Assembly (NCBI RefSeq): GCF_910592395.1
Contig: NC_088313.1
Location: 11,136,937-11,200,936, forward strand
Reading direction: 5' to 3'
DNA from: Lineus longissimus
Taxonomy: Eukaryota; Nemertea; Pilidiophora; Heteronemertea; Lineidae
Length of the DNA stretch: 64,000 nucleotides
Positions 20,601 to 28,614 of the stretch are shown here, one piece after another (position 1 is the stretch's first letter; the number at the start of each line of letters is the position of its first letter). The notes beneath the pieces are model-generated. The model was not told the DNA's origin. It saw only the letters and a program-made list of their open reading frames with translations, and did no database searches. A program made the translations under genes and the position numbers.

Positions 20601-20912
20601 ATTATAGTCCATGTGCATGATGAGAAAGTGTACTTTACCTTGAATATATGCAGAGACAATAAATAACTTGAAGTTGAAAGAAGAAAATAATAATATGACT
20701 TTTTATTCCAACACTTTTCTTCTTAATATACAGCTGAAATTGAGAAATGCGGCGATTGACTACATACACTCTTCCTGGCTTTCAGCACACGTTTCAGTTT
20801 TCGCTGCTCGGACTGCGAACATTTTCTTTCTTTTGTTTGATCCACCGGCCGTGAAATACCACTTTTTTCCTCCGTCTCTTCCAGGCTTTCTCTTTTTCTG
20901 GCCCCCTGCCAT
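17358..20912 (-). CDS. Coiled-coil / DDE-like / PHD-finger protein gene (whole locus, frameshifted)
   Basis: Pieces join into one gene on the minus strand. A coding exon (20912-20768) ends at a T|GTATGT donor. An intron ends at TTGACCAG, and a long coding exon starts at 20349. The phases agree. The long exon is broken twice by one extra base: in a run of seven A (19831-19837) and in a run of three C (about 17658-17660). Read past these, the order is a basic N-terminus, a coiled coil, a D...D...E core with a PHD finger between the second D and the E, and a C-terminal zinc ribbon. Related proteins with a GGDKGG...GDYxFL...ESVH pattern are multicopy in cnidarians and other invertebrates and look like transposases. 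The family name is not certain. Whether this is a decaying transposon gene, a domesticated one or an intact gene with assembly errors is open. Confidence 0.65.
17521..19845 (-). CDS. Third exon, middle part: DDE-like core with inserted PHD finger
   Basis: The open frame holds 774 residues from an ATG that overlaps the coiled-coil frame by 23 bases. LGGDKGG (Asp234) and VVGDYKF (Asp307) are candidate catalytic aspartates. PCLFC follows. A PHD finger in perfect Cys4-His-Cys3 order lies at C496, C501, C526, C529, H534, C537, C555 and C558. Helical segments follow, up to SITPKLHTYLPHT. After that the frame gives no family-like sequence. The family's next block (WRSVGLFTESGMESVHR) continues in another frame from about 17658. 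PHD fingers read histone H3 tails, so target choice by chromatin is a reasonable inference. Confidence 0.75.
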   Translation of the reverse strand: MKGKKEIEKLLLERSKYLEVTRREGGLVFVRKPDTKTKGSSLVEISLKDTEATRVSFQTLKKRAEQLYQFLTLLSSKSGSATNDKDLILVLGQMMRKHPEIAVGAFKEAELSYSTQLNVEQSLDLKLLLNLPFYKFRQLRNFFDHHGIRIVASEAQMREEQAKRFLSCQSILEVGTARLRKDKASDHDQLVDVPFVRVSDMKKPIEAFFQSQEENLISMPPEFQDQIFVKLGGDKGGTSTKLCFQIANIVNGNSAENTQYLSFYEATDTEDNLRAMFSMYSQQFADLETLETTDGIQKPVTKFVVGDYKFLSAVFVHMGQSAKFPCLFCLVQQEDLRRFDGSPHTPKMLNDQGVLVDKCQYTPRTLAMIREDFLNFSAEPGNNRSSAKRHNSIYNDVLFPTEIIQVSPLPLHIYLGVVQDLWKMMEESAIELDRAGMGAHNPQLHEQWETLTEQVNQQKVVVSDLRARVKQEKSVVSAYEEAGQRRRNRPNNEDPCEATTCIVDTPQGRKLAEDTDQSGNLNWVFCETCRLWLHNLCVGIVQLSQVPGAGVAYTCPICTNLGGANAMDMATYLQSIVLQSERSLDAEVKTAMTLEKALGKVYEQVKKEMGPIQTSLEDRLKSLGVDKQAYHSQSFVGNHIQKMLKVNDRCDNPMLLASAFQEHQEKLAGFYEALVLLSSIHSLVFASRFLGDEEVERLSKMCWELGVLYPRLFPKRSITPKLHTYLPHTRVCCEMEECWSFYRVGDGVCAQSHQCKIKDVLHHPLQDPAAVSGI
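19823..20349 (-). CDS. Third exon, first part: coiled-coil region
   Basis: This encodes about 175 residues beginning MANLDATHLPD with long heptad-rich helices, such as LQEQLLILQELHQQDLKQ and a KLEMLEKENQALRLEVERLL stretch, followed by a Ser/Glu/Asp-rich linker. The first strong in-frame signal is the CCAG acceptor at 20350. The frame stops at 19823, just after a run of seven A in the minus-strand sequence. Removing one A continues the helix directly into the next piece, which argues that they are one protein. Confidence 0.7.
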
Positions 20913-20934
20913 GTCGATGACCAGCTAGCTGTAC
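20768..20934 (-). CDS. Second exon of the PHD-finger gene, basic N-terminus
   Basis: The exon follows a TTGTTACAG acceptor. Its ATG is at 20912, after 22 untranslated bases, and it encodes 48 residues beginning MAGGQKKRKPGRDGGKKWYF. Lys/Arg clusters suggest nuclear localisation. It ends at a GTATGT donor in phase 1, matching the phase of the acceptor at 20349. Upstream, a CAACAG|GTAAGC donor at 21407 would end a non-coding first exon. Confidence 0.6.
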
Positions 20935-21407
20935 CTGTAACAAATTTGTAGTAGACATAAGAAACTAAAAGAACAATGAGGATATTTTCTGGCTGGGCAA
21001 CTGAAACGTCAACAACACAAAATTAGAATAAAATTAACACAATCACCTCATGTCATCAAAATCAGAAATTATCTTCCACAAAATCTGGGCCTGAAGCCTA
21101 CTAAGTAACTATAGCATGAAATGGTTTTCCTCATCACACAATATGCATTGTGAATAGTGCAGTAATTAAGGAGAAACCAGGTAAAATCCATTTGCCATGC
21201 ATTGTTTACATGTTCACACGGTGTTCCGCCGTAACACAATCCACATTTTAGCTGCACCCAGCCTATTCAACAAACTTGACAACTACTCACTTGTCACCCC
21301 GATCTTGCTTCAATTACAAATAATTGTGTACTATATCATATACTAACATGTTCTCTGATCAACAATTCACATCAGTATAGGCGATGTTTTATTTATTTAC
21401 GCTTACC
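20935..21407 (-). other. First intron of the PHD-finger gene
   Basis: Bounded on the minus strand by CAACAG|GTAAGC at 21407 and TTGTTACAG at 20935. Nothing else was recognised in it. Confidence 0.45.
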
Positions 21408-21745
21408 TGTTGCCTTATTTGAGTTTGAAATACGAGAAAAGTCTCCAGAGGGTGAATTTAGGTCGAAAATCCTGTGCTGAAGCAATGTGAGAAATATTCC
21501 ATGAAAAACCGCGCTGCAATGCTCTCTGGAAGGGAATCCCCAAGCCATTCAGCCAATCAGCGTGTAGTATTTTGTTGACGTCAGAGTTAAATATGGGTTA
21601 CAAGAGGTAGTCCCTTTGTACGCTCAATACAAAGAACCAGCAGTTTGCCATTCCATATTTGGAAGATCATCAATCTGGACCAATCAGCGGCCACGAAATT
21701 GGTGACGTCACGCAGAGGCTGACTGAATGGCTTTCTATTAGAAAT
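21408..21745 (-). promoter_or_regulatory. Promoter region with duplicated CRE + CCAAT module
   Basis: CCAATCAGCG and the full CRE palindrome TGACGTCA occur twice: at 21553 with 21576, and at 21680 with 21703. The spacing is 23 bp start to start both times. On the minus strand these lie upstream of a CAACAG|GTAAGC splice donor at 21407 that would end a non-coding first exon of the PHD-finger gene. CREB/ATF and NF-Y often act together on such pairs. No TATA box was seen close by. Confidence 0.6.
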
Positions 21746-21800
21746 CAACAGACGTGATATGATTGATGACTCAAAATTGTACGTGTATGACTCTTAGTTA

Positions 21801-22173
21801 CAGGCCTCTCAATTACATAATTCCTACACCGTATAACAGTGCAGGCCGTACAGGATGTCCCCAAATTAGGTCTTTTTTTTCTTTTCTTTTTTTTTCCTTT
21901 TTTTTTAATAGTAGGACCCCCTGAAGCGTTTTTTGACCCCTAACATAACTAAATCTCATCCAAATGGCCTAATTTTATAGTTTTACCCTAAAATTATGAT
22001 TTTTCAGGTGTATGTGGTGATATCAGTCACTAACTTTGATTTATGACGTCGCTGTTCAGGCAAATTGGTGCGATGAAATGTCCCCAAATTAAGCTTAAAA
22101 GCAAAAAAACATGTCCCCAAAATAGGCTAAAAAAATACAGGGTGTAGAGGTCACCACGTAATTGAAAGGCCTG
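21801..22173. mobile_element. 373-bp MITE with perfect-like TIRs and AGTTA target duplication
   Basis: The ends are CAGGCCTCTCAATTAC and GTAATTGAAAGGCCTG, which are inverted repeats with one mismatch. AGTTA flanks both sides (21796-21800 and 22174-22178). An inner CTACACC/GGTGTAG pair extends the inverted structure. No coding sequence. The interior has the unusual phrase GTCCCCAAA(A/T)TAGG three times. Confidence 0.75.
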
Positions 22174-22752
22174 AGTTACCTTAGTTACATTCTTGACCCC
22201 TTCCACAATCATGTCAATATCTAGTAATCATCATCCTCTGACTTTAGATCAGTTTCATCCATGGCTTCTTCTACTTCTTCATCTAGTTCCCCTTCTTCTA
22301 GGAGGCAGTCCTAACCTCAATAAGACATCAGCTGTTGTCCTACGGTACTCCTCCCTTTCAACAGATGTGTCTACCTGTCTCCTGTGCCTGGCCTGTTTCC
22401 TTCGCTTCTTTCTAGACGTCCATTCACGGACAGCCTCTTGTACCACATCGAAACACTCGAGGATTAGAATGTGGATTTTCCACAAAGTAACCCAAGTAAA
22501 TTGAAACTAGTGCCATGCCAGCAATGCCCAGTGCCTAAGAAAGGGGACGAACCATTGTCCCAGGAGAGATGACATGTAATTTAGGTTGATTTTGTTGATT
22601 AAATGTCTGACACGAAATTGGAAAACCGGCCTCTTGAGAGTCCATCTAACATGCAGCCCTCCTCTAGCAGGAGAGCTGTAGACTTCAGAATAATAACTTC
22701 CCCTTCTTCAAGAGGGCACCACTGGCAACATTCGTCTACTAACTTGGCAGGG
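22174..22752. other. Unannotated stretch
   Basis: Only short ORFs without recognisable domains lie here. Confidence 0.35.
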
Positions 22753-23071
22753 CTACACTTGCATCAGCCAATAAGTCGAAAGAAAGGCATTAAGTATCAC
22801 CTCGTATTTTGTGGAGACGCTCTCATCGTGATCTTTGGCAAACATTGAGACCCTATGTATCAGCTCATTTTGAATAGCTGCAGAATGTTGTTTGGTATGT
22901 TCAACATGGTACGCAAGGGCACTTCTTTTATACCTAACAGAAGCAGTTTCACCAAATACCTTCGCCTTGTTGTGGGTGTTTCCAACATTATGTTTCTTGC
23001 ATAGCAAACAAAGCATCCAAACCTTTTCAATGAATGCTAGCCACCTAGTGCCTGTCTTAAAGCTGAACTGC
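22753..23071 (-). pseudogene. hAT-related TTF/BED-type zinc-finger exon
   Basis: After a GTGCATGCAG acceptor the exon encodes FSFKTGTRWLAFIEKVWMLC and then CKKHN, a SVRYKRSALAYHVEHTKQH stretch and helices up to STYWLMQV. The C-x2-C...H-x4-H arrangement with a basic SxRxKxSA block matches the N-terminal zinc finger of hAT-type transposases and their domesticated relatives of the ZNF862/KIAA1586 kind. The dimerisation and catalytic parts are not nearby, so this is a lone exon or remnant. Confidence 0.55.
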
Positions 23072-23253
23072 ATGCACAAAACCAGAGCACTCCATGCGGC
23101 AATAGTAAGAAATTCAAACGACCGAAAGGCCCTTCTGAATACGGGCTGAAACATGATAGACCTCCAATGCTTCGATGCGCTTGAGTTCACAAACCAGCAA
23201 GCCGTGGGACGATGCGGTCCTTCGCAGAGAATTTTGGAAGGAAAAAAATTAAA

Positions 23254-23328
23254 AGGTGCTGTCATCGGGACTCGAACTCTGGTTTTATTTGCCAACACTC
23301 TGATCCTCAAGGCCACTGGGCTGCTTGG
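23254..23328 (-). other. tRNA-like sequence (degenerate)
   Basis: On the minus strand a B box GAGTTCGAGTCCC and an A-box-like TGGCCTTGAGG lie at tRNA-like spacing. The cloverleaf stems do not pair well, so this is probably a tRNA-derived module of a repeat, not a functional tRNA gene. Confidence 0.35.
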
Positions 23329-23607
23329 AATGTCTGTCGTTTTATAAGCCTTTATAGAATGTGCAAACATTTGTGTGTAATCTTTGTTCAACATCTTTGA
23401 GCGGCTTCCAGTTGACAACTGTTGGAAGAGTAATTTTTTCTTTGCTGTGCGTGATTATGTATTATGATTTTCTCTTAGCAATGTTCACCTTTGTCTTGGT
23501 ATCTTCTTCTATTACATGTAGTTGAGAAAATTTCTGATTCATCTCTCAAAAATAAAGCATAATCACCATTCATATAAGATATATTTGCTGGCAGCAGTTC
23601 ACAAGAA

Positions 23608-23682
23608 AGCCCCCCTAGCTCACACGGTTAGAGAGTTACTATTCTGAACCTGAGTTCCCGGGTTCGAATTCCTGGAGAAGAT
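23608..23682 (+). other. tRNA-like sequence (degenerate)
   Basis: TAGCTCACACGGTTAGAGAG resembles an A box and D arm, and GGGTTCGAATTCC is a good B box. The anticodon stem does not pair and the acceptor ends do not match. It occupies the place equivalent to the minus-strand module at 23254-23328 in the inverted repeat. Confidence 0.4.
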
Positions 23683-23876
23683 TTTGATTTTTTCTCTTCC
23701 ATAATTCTCTGAGACTGTCCACATCATCCTGTGGCTTGCTGGTTTGTGAAATCAAGCACATCGAAGCATTGGAGGTCTATCATGTTTTAGGCCGTATTCA
23801 GAAGGACCTTTCGATCGTTTGAATTTCTTTCAATTGCCGCATGGGACACTCTGGTTTTGTGCATGCAGTTCAGCTT

Positions 23877-25059
23877 TACTTACAGTATGAGAGTTTCTTG
23901 TCAGCAATCCATTAATGTTTAAATGTTCCTGACTTTCCAGATTCTGTGTAATGAAGATTGTTGCATCGCCAGTCATAACAATCATAATAACTGTGCCTGC
24001 GTCCATCCGTTTCCATGAAGTCTGCCTCAATCCTACGCATCATCACTTCTTTGGGGACAGCTTTGGCAGCAACCACATGAGCAGTTTGGGCAGTACAAGT
24101 AGTTGAGGGCAGCTCTGTAAAAAAAGTTGTGGCTTACAATCATGGTTTTTGGTTCCTGATAATGGCCTCCCTGGTCCCGATTCGCTCAGTTTAACATTGG
24201 GCATGATAATTAAATAAAGTAATAAGTTCTTGTTCTCAAAAGAATAATTTTCTTCCAACACCAAGTTGAAATTTCCGGTAAAGCCATAGGACGTTATTGG
24301 ACATTTTATGTTTTAAAATAAAAGGCAAAGCTGAAGAAAAAGTCATAGCAAAGTGTTCATATCTGATTTATTCATAAGGTTATTGAAGTCAAATTTTTCC
24401 AACTAACAGAGGAGGCCAAGTGAAACAAGAAACAAAGAAGAACATTCCAGCATGGGTGTTGCCCATTCATAAAGGTTTGCAGCAATCATCCCAAACAATC
24501 AAATCAAACCAATGGCCCACCTTCGTCACGAGAAGACATGCTAGATTGACGATCATTGTCTTCTTCCACAGGTACATGTACAACTTCTTTGATAGGCCTA
24601 GGCCTATCAACTGCTCTACCTGGAATAGAATGATGTACTAGAGTATTGAAGGGATCTGTCTGAACAGACGGCGCCAGCAACTAACTGCATTATTGCATTT
24701 GAATTGAATTTAACTTGAGCCCATTAGCAAGCTGACAACTGTGACAATAAAACGCCGCTGTCCATCGAAGTCATCAAGGTTGGAACTAATCACACCAACA
24801 AAACTGCATTAGGATAACGTCCACATCTGCGAAGTTGTATATCTACTCAGTTTTTGCAGATGATAATAGAAACCTCGTCAATCTCATCAGGAATTATGCA
24901 TCACGACCTACTCATTTATTTGAAACCAAGACCTTTAAAGTATACAAGAGAGCCCATGTTGCCGCCATCCCTCAGAGCATTGCACAAGATGACATTCACC
25001 TCACATGTCCTCAACCTACACCTACCATAATGATCCAATAAACACGTGAATCACCTCAG
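23877..25059. other. Unannotated stretch
   Basis: No supported gene. Upstream exons of the OB-fold gene may lie here but none could be defined. Confidence 0.35.
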
Positions 25060-27310
25060 AGGAAACTTGTTGTCATTGTCGGGTACAATTCAGCAGGTAA
25101 GTTATGTTGTCAATAAGTAAATGTGTATCTTGAAACACATTAAAACCTTCATACAATGATAACTTGAACTGAGGAGTCCCTTCCCCTGAACCCTGCCCAA
25201 TGTAAATTTCAAAAAGTGGGGACAAGTTCTTACATATGGAAATACAAAATATACAAGTGATCATAATTCAATATGGTTATCAGAAATCTCAATAAGTGAC
25301 CCGTTACAGCAAAACCAGGCGCATTTCGCTCTGAGCTTGGCAGGTTGAGACGGACTGTTTGTCCATTTCTCTTTTGTCTGCCTTTTGTGAAATATAAGCA
25401 CATCAATTTCTTCCTTTATCTCCTGGTGTCACTTAGGCTCATATTCTGTGCGACATGCGCCTGGTTTTGCTGTTGTTGACATGCCAGAGTCACTGTCACC
25501 TTTTATTAACAATGGCCACAACATGCGGCGGGCAGAAAATGCATGCTGCATACCGGCTGCAGACTGGGGGTTTTCTCATGAGTCAATAGAATCTAAGGTT
25601 TGGAATTAGGGGACCATATCAGTAGTTGCTTTGCGCCAACTTTTTTTCAAAGTTTGTTTTCTTATATTTGAATTACCTGTCAATCATCTTGCAGGAAGAT
25701 TTTTTTTGGGTGTGCATGACAGATGACGTACTTAATACAGAACATGTATATTGTATCGGCCTGTTGTGCCTCGTGCGCCTGGTTGATTGGCCGGCAAGGT
25801 TGGGTTCGTTTCAATGGCAGCATTTCATGATAAAAAGTGCTGAATGACATGGGTAAATATAATTAAAGATAACAGAATGAAGAAACCCAGGGAACAGAAA
25901 ACCATTGTATATCAAACACCCACCTTGACAGTTCTCCTCTGTCTCTTGATGTTAAGTGAAAATACCGGCCTCTTTGACATTCTAAACAGGTGTTGTTAGG
26001 CCAAATAAAAAATGTTTTCAGGCAAATGTTTATTACTACAGTCCTGGTCACAAGATACATCCTAGCTGATTAGCATCATGTAGGCCCTACGTGCTAAATC
26101 CGTGCGAGTCACACATACATGTAGCGTGCCAGTGGATGCACTTGGTTCACAGTTAAAGGAATTTAGGCCTACACCCCAACTCGTGGTGTATCGCAAAGCC
26201 TGTTTGCACAACGGCCTAGATAATCTTTGTTCTACCGTTTGGCATATACCTGAAATGGCCTCTTATTTTTTAGTGTGAAAATCACATGGCAACTGTTGAG
26301 ATGGTCCCCTAATTCCAGATCTTAATTTTAATACAGAAGTTGGCTGAAAGCAACTGCTGATATGGTCCCCTAGTTCCAGACCTTAGATTCTATTGACTCA
26401 TGAGAAAACCCCCAGTCTGCAGACGGTATGCAGCATGCATTTTCTGCCCGCCGCCACTACATGTATAAGAACAATTGTATTGTATCAAAACTGCATATCA
26501 TTTTGCCTTTTTACAGTCTGATGCCCCACAAACTGTACACGTAAAGGGGACCCCGACTGAAGTCAAAAGTTTGACACTCAAAGACCGAACAGCTAGCATC
26601 AAAGTGTCCTTATGGCGTGGTAAAGGGGAAACAGATGTTGCACCTGGGCAGCACATCACAGTTAAAAATTGCCTCATAACCTCCTTCGCACAGGAACCAA
26701 TTGTCTCAACTACAGAACATACAACTTTTGAGGTAAGGTAACATCCTTCATGTCACTTACATTCCAACTTCTTTTCAGGCTCTAAATTCTAAATGCTTAA
26801 AAATCTTGTGTTGAATAAGTCGGTAACTTTGGTATCCTCAGTACTTGCTCCTGCCCAACACATACCAAATTATTCTAAATTGGAAAGCAATTTCAACACT
26901 ACAAACATGCCCTGTTGCTGTGAAATGTCCTATGAGTAGATAGTTACTCTTCTGCCATGTTCATTGGATAGAAGTTTGTACATCTATATATAACTTCCCA
27001 TGACTCCATACCGTTCTTCTTTCAGATATCAACTCTGCCAGTAGAAGACCTAACAGTGGATGTACATGTACTAGGTTTTGACAAACAAGATGTCACCACC
27101 AAACTCATGGTACAGCAAGATGATGAAGTGATGGAGTTAACTGTCGAGAATGACATGATGCTAATGTTACTTACAACCAACAAATTACTTCCTGAAACAG
27201 AAAAGGGGGAAGCCATGAGTGTTGAAACTTGCTTGATGGGCCTTATCCCCATTACACTATGTGTTCAAGTCAGCCAGGGTAACATCACTGCTATTAACAG
27301 TTGGCAGTAA
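25060..27310 (+). CDS. OB-fold protein gene, RPA-like (3' exons)
   Basis: Three exons splice in phase. The first is 25060-25096 (GNLLSLSGTIQQ, donor CAG|GTAAG). The second is 26517-26732 (acceptor TTTTTACAG, donor GAG|GTAAGG), beginning SDAPQTVHVKG. The third is 27026-27310 (acceptor CTTTCAG), ending ITAINSWQ. The second exon has the beta-strand pattern of an OB fold (VKSLTLKDRTASIKVSLWRG...QHITVKNCLI), resembling DNA-binding domains of the large subunit of replication protein A. A role in binding single-stranded DNA is inferred. The 5' exons were not found. The first intron contains a 930-bp MITE. It could be a host gene or a transposon-carried RPA-like gene. Confidence 0.6.
25525..26454. 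mobile_element. 930-bp element with about 110-bp TIRs and 8-bp target duplication
   Basis: The ends GCGGCGGGCAGAAAATGC and its complement extend as inverted repeats for about 110 bp. Both arms include the phrase TATGCAGCATGCATTTTC, or its complement. Flanks are CACAACAT (25517-25524) and CACTACAT (26455-26462), an 8-bp duplication with one mismatch. Eight-base duplications are typical of hAT transposons. No protein is encoded. It lies in the first intron of the OB-fold gene. Confidence 0.75.
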
Positions 27311-27929
27311 ACAGACTGAATTGTCATGATCTGATGATCAATAGATTCAAAAAGACACTCTACAGGTCTCTACAAAGGCACAACTCCACCTGGCCATTGA
27401 AAGTTGTCATACATGTTTAATCCCATATTTTATTTTTGTATTTACTGATTTGATTCCATTTAATTATGTACATTCATATATGTGTACACACTTGATTTCA
27501 AATCATTTTACCTACATTTTCCAATCGCTTGCATGACAAGCAGAATCTCATTCATATTGTGATAATATCAATATATTCAACCTTACTAGTCACAGAATTG
27601 CACTGTTCAGTTGACAAAGAACAACTTTTATGCAACTGGCACTGAACTATTATGTATAAAAAAACTATATTTCACAAAATGCCCTCTTCTCTTTTCCTTT
27701 CATGCTCAGTATAAGGAAATGTACACTACTTCTATCTGTAGTATTCAATACCATGTCAACGTATGTGAGTACTCTATCTATTGTATTCAATACCATGTCA
27801 ACATATGTGCAACTCACATAATTCACAATTGATGTCTTTCAGACTACCTGTGTTAGCTGTGCTGGACATCAAATTTGCTTTCACATTTCTAGTTGCACTT
27901 GTTACTGGTAGCTGGGCCTCCCACTCTTG
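27311..27929. other. 3' flank of the OB-fold gene with a 42-bp tandem repeat
   Basis: No gene seen. GTATTCAATACCATGTCAAC and its flanks are repeated in tandem at about 27735-27815. Confidence 0.4.
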
Positions 27930-28510
27930 ATGTTGAGGGGACACCAGAGTTAATAATAATCCTGTAGCCATACATTACGACCATATCAGTTCACAAAACT
28001 TGAAAAGAAAATGCCGTCATATGTAACCATTTGAGATCAGATTATCTAGATACCTATATAAAGGAGAGTTGTCATAGTTTGTCCGGCCTACTTTCTGTTG
28101 TCTCGAACTCTACAGCATATACTTTGCCTCTGGAACATCGATATTATGAATGGCAAGGTTGTTTTCTGTATTCCGTTGCAATGAAATCACCAGAAAGTTG
28201 CCTTTGGCAAGGGAATTCCCTTCCTGGCTTGCAAATCTATTTATAGTTCAAGGGATTTGTTTTGAATATTGCGCCTATTTTCCCAGTTATTTGCCTATCG
28301 TCACCTTTGACATGTTCTTTCGCTAACTTTAACTTGCGCGCGCGCTGAGACAACCCCGCGTCGTGAGTTGCGATGACGTAACATGCGCTTCAGCCTTTTC
28401 GATTTGTCAGGGAAGGTCTTCGCGGACTTCGTCCCTCTTTTTTGTGGGTTTTTTGTAACTCTTTATGATTTGAATCGGGAGGTTTCAAGATTCAGAAAAC
28501 CCCATGTTAT
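27930..28510 (+). promoter_or_regulatory. Probable BEL/Pao 5' LTR and leader
   Basis: TGTTGAGGGGACACC at 27930 has the form of a BEL/Pao or gypsy LTR start. A TATATAAAGG box lies at 28052. TGGTGTTAAAAG at about 28510 could be a primer-binding site. No matching 3' LTR was found in the window, so the end of the LTR is uncertain. Confidence 0.4.
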
Positions 28511-28614
28511 GGTGTTAAAAGAAGATTAGAAATCGACTCCCGAATTGTTGAGTTTTCCATCCCTGTCTCCACCATTCTTTTCTGAATCCTGCTTCTGCAC
28601 TGGTGAAGATCGAC

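Larger units (their letters stand above)
23057..23876. repeat. Inverted repeat, arms about 190 bp, with tRNA-like modules in the loop side
   Basis: Sequence from 23057 to about 23250 is repeated inverted at about 23688-23876. Landmarks are GCTGAACTGCATGCAC, CATGATAGACCTCCAATGC and CACAAACCAGCAAGCC. At equivalent places just inside each arm lie tRNA-like sequences with clear B boxes. The arms are diverged by several percent to over 10 percent and include part of the zinc-finger exon. Confidence 0.7.

Noticed and set aside
23608-23682. Functional tRNA gene
   Set aside because: A- and B-box-like sequences are present but the anticodon and acceptor stems do not pair.
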